Source: G963665925 sp050596425 (GTDB taxonomy: Bacteria > Bacillota > Clostridia > Peptostreptococcales > Acidaminobacteraceae). Taken from it: a DNA stretch of 64,000 nucleotides. A model generated the notes under the pieces. That model saw only the letters and a list, made by a program, of their open reading frames with translations, was not told where the DNA came from and made no database searches. Shown one piece after another: positions 63,273 through 64,000 of the stretch (position 1 is its first letter; each line of letters starts with the position of its first letter). The position numbers were made by a program, and so were the translations under genes. The stretch is taken from positions 62,001-126,000 of the forward strand of contig NZ_CP192292.1 in NCBI RefSeq assembly GCF_050596425.1. The letters are read 5' to 3'.

Positions 63273-63440
63273 TTGCCTGCACTCCAGAATTACATTTATA
63301 TGAATTTAATGTTATAATATCCTTATATAACCAATCGATTATGCTTATTCAAAGTCGAAATATGTTGAAGAGGTTGAATGGGTAACTGAAAGAGCACAAA
63401 ATGACATTGATGGTATTAAAAGTATATAGGAGGTTATAAA

Positions 63441-64000
63441 ATGAGGAAAATCACAAGTTTTATTCTTATTATGATGTTATTGATTTCTACGTCAGTGGTA
63501 TCTTTTGCAGCAAATAATGAAAGTGCATCGCTTACCCAATCCGAGTATGATGGCATTATTCAACTAATTAACAAGTCTGATGCAGAGTTTATGAAAGAAG
63601 GCTATACTAAAAAGCAAATTGAAGAAATAAAGAATTATAAAAAGGAACTTGTTAAGTCAATTAAAATGTACTCAAAATACTCTTCTGAAGAGTTGAAAAC
63701 ATTGGGATTTTCTAATAGGCAGATAGAGGCGTTTCAGAATCTGAGTCTAGAGCAACCTAAATTCACGCTTTTTTCAACATTTTCTAAAACGGCAGATTTA
63801 GAAACTCCAGATCAGTTTTTATCAGCCAATTTAACTAGAAGGTTAACTGGTGATGTAACAATGAGTGTTCGCAAATACAGAGTAAGTGGTGATGATGTTA
63901 CTTTTAAGGCAACATGGAAATGGGATGGACGTCCATTGGTTTGTGGTTTTAGTGAAAGTGTTGGATTTGCATGGACGAATGGCTTTACTCTAGATAGTTA
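63441..64000 (+). CDS. Secreted protein of unknown function, truncated by window edge
   Basis: ATG 63441 (TAGGAGG upstream) opens a frame with no stop to the window end, 186 codons visible. Signal peptide MRKITSFILIMMLLISTSVVSFA ends near residue 24 with an Ala cleavage site. Then a helical, Lys/Glu-rich region (EYDGIIQLINKSDAEFM, GYTKKQIEEIKNYKK) and the start of a beta-rich domain. I do not recognise the family. An unrelated short remnant frame ends at 63430 just upstream. Confidence 0.75.
   Translation, partial: MRKITSFILIMMLLISTSVVSFAANNESASLTQSEYDGIIQLINKSDAEFMKEGYTKKQIEEIKNYKKELVKSIKMYSKYSSEELKTLGFSNRQIEAFQNLSLEQPKFTLFSTFSKTADLETPDQFLSANLTRRLTGDVTMSVRKYRVSGDDVTFKATWKWDGRPLVCGFSESVGFAWTNGFTLDS

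Noticed and set aside
63340..63430. About 30-codon open frame ending 11 nt before the secreted-protein gene
   Set aside because: No start codon or SD; could be a 3' remnant of a lost gene but no family is recognisable.

Overview
The window looks like chromosome of a low-G+C, strictly anaerobic Firmicute of the Clostridia type. The evidence is strong AGGAGG ribosome-binding sites, hybrid-cluster protein, a flavodiiron protein, rubredoxins, rubrerythrins, superoxide reductase and the [FeFe]-hydrogenase maturase HydF. A Fusibacter-like relative would fit, but that is a guess. No rRNA, tRNA or CRISPR array was seen.

Layout. Positions 1-3.8 kb hold a truncated Crp/Fnr regulator and a ferredoxin-hcp operon for nitrosative stress, with a palindrome centred at -41.5 of a TATAAT promoter. 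4.0-7.1 kb is a sulfane-sulfur operon: a four-domain CoA-disulfide reductase/rhodanese/TusA/DsrE fusion plus a CsoR/CstR repressor, with two C/G-tract operators around its promoter. 7.2-12.2 kb has a membrane protein and an M3 oligoendopeptidase gene split by an IS66-family element with a perfect 8-bp target duplication. 12.4-18.7 kb is an oxidative-stress island: flavodiiron-rubredoxin-reductase fusion, a 59-aa winged-helix protein, two rubredoxins, PerR, superoxide reductase, ferritin and rubrerythrin. 18.8-33.1 kb is mixed: antiporter, a degenerate 5'-3' exonuclease homologue, a DtxR-type regulator with a 10-TM metal transporter, an M20 peptidase, a MocR/EamA pair, two overlapping genes of unknown function, a frameshifted TPR-GAF-GGDEF gene, SixA and a reverse rubrerythrin. 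33.4-39.3 kb concerns cofactor and Fe-S metabolism: aspA-hydF, a HAD phosphatase, a DUF362-ferredoxin protein, a HesB-like selenoprotein with an in-frame UGA and a SECIS-like hairpin, and an Nfu scaffold. 39.3-50 kb carries stress and regulatory genes: UspA twice, GyrI-like and MerR proteins, MsrA, LysR-ung, an MCP, a MATE pump, and two paralogous 47-aa proteins behind duplicated promoters with Fur-box palindromes. 50.3-63.2 kb is a LevR-type sigma-54 activator followed by one long amino-sugar PTS operon with a -24/-12 promoter: HPr, GlcNAc-kinase-like, EIIB, EIIC, GH4, EIIA, MupG, NagA, an interrupted NagB, HPr and EI. The window ends in a truncated secreted protein.

The genes mostly serve survival of an anaerobe under O2, peroxide, NO and reactive sulfur, Fe-S and hydrogenase cofactor assembly, and salvage of chitin- or peptidoglycan-derived sugars. 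The main discoveries to follow up are the untracked selenoprotein gene (38372-38674) and the duplicated Fur-box microprotein modules (45.3-45.6 and 47.9-48.2 kb). Three genes carry inactivating lesions: an IS insertion (peptidase), a homopolymer frameshift (GGDEF) and an ochre codon (nagB).
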